Part shown: piece by piece, positions 46,915 through 64,000 of the stretch | Numbering within the stretch: position 1 is the stretch's first letter | Layout of the letters: each line of letters opens with the position of its first letter | Source of the DNA: Mycobacterium colombiense | GTDB lineage: Bacteria > Actinomycetota > Actinomycetes > Mycobacteriales > Mycobacteriaceae | DNA length: 64,000 bases | Assembly: GCF_001953985.1 (NCBI RefSeq) | Contig: NZ_MBEI01000066.1 | Location: 124,001 to 188,000 of the forward strand | Direction: 5' to 3' | Notes under the pieces: generated by a model | Databases searched by the model: none | Told to the model about the DNA's origin: nothing | The model's input: the letters and a program-made list of their open reading frames with translations, nothing else | Program-made: the position numbers and the translations under genes

Positions 46915-49829
46915 CGAGTCGGGGTACGGGGCGGGTGGCGGTGGAGACTTGGGGGAGTCGATGGAGAGGGAAGATCGGGCACTTCCGCTAACGCGCGGGC
47001 AGCTTGACATTTGGTTGTCCCAAGAAGCCGGATTCGCCGGCACGCAATGGCAGCTCGGTCTCCTGGTCAAAATCGACGGCATCGTCCATCGTGATGCGCT
47101 CGAACAGGCGATTACCCAGGCGGTCGCCGAGGCCGAGCCGGGCAGGGTCTCCTTCTTCGAAGTCGACGGCCAGGTCGTGCAGAAGCCGGTCGACTACCCG
47201 CTCGTCGAGCTGACGTTCGACGACCTGAGGAGCGCCGCCGACCCGGTGCAGGAAGCCCGCGAACGGGCTTCGTCCATTCAGCGCACGCCAATGGCGTTGA
47301 ACGGCCAGCTGTTCAAATTCGTGCTTTTTCAAACGGGGCACGAGGAATTCTATTTGTTTGGGTGCTGCCACCACATCGCCATCGACGGTCTGGGCATGGC
47401 CCTTGTTTGCCGACGGGTTGCAACCATTTACTCCGCGATGGTGGCCGGAAAGCCGATTCCCGACGCCTACTTCGGTTCGACGCAGGACTTGGTGGACCTG
47501 GAGTCGGGGTACGAAGCCTCCGAGGACTACGCCGAAGACAAGGCCTATTGGAGCGAGCACCTGCCGCCGGAGAGCGGACCGGTTGATCGCCTGCCCGACG
47601 CCGCCGGCGAGCGCGACCATTACTCGCCCTCCGCGTCCGTGCAGTTGGACCCCTCGGTTGCCAACCGGATCAAGGAGCTGTCGAAAAAGCTTGCCATCCG
47701 CCGTTTTTCGGTCACCACCGCCGCGTGCGCCCTGCTGGTGCGCGGCTGGTCCGGTAGCGGCTCGGAGGTGGCGCTCGACTTCCCGGTCAGCCGGCGGGTG
47801 AGTCCGGAGTCGAAAACGCTTCCCGCGATGCTCGCCGGCGTCGTGCCGCTGGTCCTGGCGACGGAGCCGCAATCGACCGTCGCCGATTTCTGCAAGCACG
47901 TCGACATCCGGATCCGTGAACTCCTGCACCACCAGCGCTTTCCGGTGCACACCCTCGAGGGCGACGGGCTGCGGCAAGCGCCGAATCGCGTCGGGATCAA
48001 CTTCATTCCGTCCCGGCTGACGCTGGACCTCGCCGGCGCTCCGGCGACCGCGTCGTACACGAACCACGGCCCGGTCGGGCACTTCGGCCTGTTCTTCCTC
48101 GGCGCCGGTGACCAGCTGCACCTCAGCACCGCGGGCCCGGGCCAGCCGTTCGCCAGCTTCGGCGTCGCCGACCTGGCGGGCCGGTTGCAGCAGATCCTTG
48201 AAGAGATGACCGCTGACCCGGAGCGGCCGCTGTCGTCGATCGAACTTCTGACCCCCGACGAGCCCGCCCTCCTGGACGAGTGGAGCAACCGGCCGGCACT
48301 GCACGAGCCCGTGCCCGCCCCCGTGTCGATTCCCCAGGCGTTCGCCGAGCACGTGCAGAGCACGCCCGACGCGGTCGCGGTGACATTCGACGGCCGCTCC
48401 ATGACATACGCGGAACTCGACGAGGCCTCCAACCGGTTGGGCCATCTGCTCGCCGACCGCGGGGTCGGCCCGGGGGACTGCGTGGCGGTGCTGTTCCCCA
48501 GGTGCGCCGACGCCATCGTTTCGATGATGGCGGTGCTCAAGACCGGGGCGGCGTACGTGCCGATCGATCCGGCGCACGCGTCGTCGCGGATGGATTTCGT
48601 GCTCGAAGACGCGGCACCCAGTGCGGTGATCACCACCGCGGAGCTGCGCTCTCGGCTGGACGACCACGACGTCCTCGTCATCGATGTGCACGACCCGGTC
48701 ATCGACAGCCAGCCCAACACCGCCCTGCCGCTGCCGGCTCCCGAGAACACCGCGTACATCATCTACACCTCCGGAACCACCGGAACCCCCAAAGGCGTTG
48801 CGATTCCTCAATTCAACGTCGTGTGGCTGATGGAGTCGCTCGACGCCGGTCTGCCCGAGGGGAACGTGTGGACGCAATGCCACTCCTCGGCCTTCGACTT
48901 CTCGGTCTGGGAGATCTTCGGCGCCCTGCTGCGCGGTAGGCGGCTGCTGGTCGTGCCCGAATCTGTCGCGTCCTCGCCGGCGGATCTGCACGACCTGCTG
49001 GTCGCGGAGAAAGTCAGCGTGCTGACCCAGACCCCGTCGGCGGTGGCGATGCTGCCGCCCGACGGCCTGGAGGACACGGTGCTGGTGGTGGCCGGCGAGG
49101 CCTGCCCGACCGACGTCGTCGATCGGTGGGCGGCGCCCGGGCGCGTGATGCTCGACGCCTACGGTCCGACCGAGACCACGGTGTGTGCGTCGATTAGCAC
49201 GCCGCTGGTGCCCGGATCACCGGTGGTGCCGATCGGCTCCCCGATAGCCGGCGCGGCGATGTTCGTGCTGGACAAGTGGCTGCAGCCGGTGCCCGCCGGA
49301 GTGGTCGGCGAGTTGTACCTGGCGGGTCGCGGCGTCGGGCACGGCTATGTGCGCCGGCCCGGCCTGACCGCATCGCGGTTCGTGGCCAACCCCTTTGGCG
49401 GCCCGGGCGCGCGGATGTATCGCACCGGAGACCTGGTGTGCTGGGGCCCCGACGGCCAGCTGCAGTACCTGGGTCGCGCCGACGAGCAGGTCAAGATCCG
49501 CGGCTACCGCATCGAACTCGGCGAAATCCAGGCCGTGCTGGCCGGGCTCGACGGAGTGGACCAGGCCGCGGTGATCGCCCGCGAGGACCGCCCCGGCGAC
49601 AAGCGTCTCGTCGGCTACATCACCGGAACCGCCGACCCCGCGGTGCTACGCGCGGCGCTGGCCGACAAGCTTCCGCCGTACATGGTCCCCACCGCGGTGA
49701 TGGTGCTGGACACCCTGCCGTTGACCGGTAACGGCAAGCTCGACAAGCGCGCCCTGCCCTCGCCCGAATACGCCGCGAGCGAGTATCGGGCCCCGGCCGA
49801 CGCGATCGAGGAGATCCTGGCCGACATCT

Positions 49830-64000
<14,171 letters not shown>

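Noticed and set aside
46775..46960. Upstream extension of mps1 through mbtH
   Set aside because: The extra residues overlap mbtH in another frame and do not resemble a condensation domain N-terminus; ATG 46961 has a ribosome site.

Overview
The window is high-GC actinobacterial DNA with many GTG and TTG starts. It carries the order mutA-mutB-meaB-lipL followed by a complete-looking glycopeptidolipid (GPL) locus, so it most likely comes from a slow-growing non-tuberculous Mycobacterium of the M. avium complex or a close relative. I cannot name the species from the sequence alone. No rRNA, tRNA, CRISPR array, transposase or integrase was seen.

Layout. (1) 1-8155 is conserved chromosomal flank: a partial membrane-anchored trypsin-like protease and a TVP38/TMEM64-type membrane protein (both minus), then methylmalonyl-CoA mutase mutA/mutB, its GTPase chaperone meaB and a LipL-like serine esterase (all plus). 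(2) 8453-21088 (plus) holds a membrane acyltransferase, two tandem paralogous sulfotransferases, an NAD-dependent epimerase, a low-GC membrane-anchored TylF-type methyltransferase, two near-duplicate TylF methyltransferases, two tandem GT1 glycosyltransferases of the GPL Gtf type and another TylF-like methyltransferase. (3) 21114-36769 is the variable, mosaic segment with genes on both strands: two more GT1 genes, a methyltransferase, a polysaccharide pyruvyltransferase, three GT2 transferases, a Cys-rich methyltransferase, a DegT-type sugar aminotransferase, a translationally coupled trio (ATP-grasp ligase, epimerase, metallophosphoesterase), a decayed GT2 gene end and a large acyltransferase-SGNH fusion. 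(4) 36766-45974 (minus) is the export block: drrC, drrB, drrA, two MmpL proteins and MmpS. (5) 46684 to the window end (plus) is mbtH, mps1 and mps2, the peptide synthetases. mps2 runs off the right edge inside its terminal reductase domain.

How they fit together. The domains read C-A-T-E-C-A-T-E-C in Mps1 and A-T-E-C-A-T-R in Mps2. The specificity pockets fit Phe, then Thr, then two related pockets assigned to Ala. This matches the known GPL core: fatty acyl-D-Phe-D-allo-Thr-D-Ala-L-alaninol. GT1 transferases would add 6-deoxytalose and rhamnose, TylF-type enzymes would O-methylate the sugars, and acyltransferases would acetylate or acylate. MmpS/MmpL and DrrABC would export the product.

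The unusual part is the decoration set. Sulfotransferases, a pyruvyltransferase and an aminotransferase/ATP-grasp amide-forming cassette sit in one locus. Together they predict an acidic and/or amido-sugar GPL whose structure is probably serovar-specific. Duplicated genes, shared leader sequences and a GT2 remnant show that this segment has been rearranged repeatedly.
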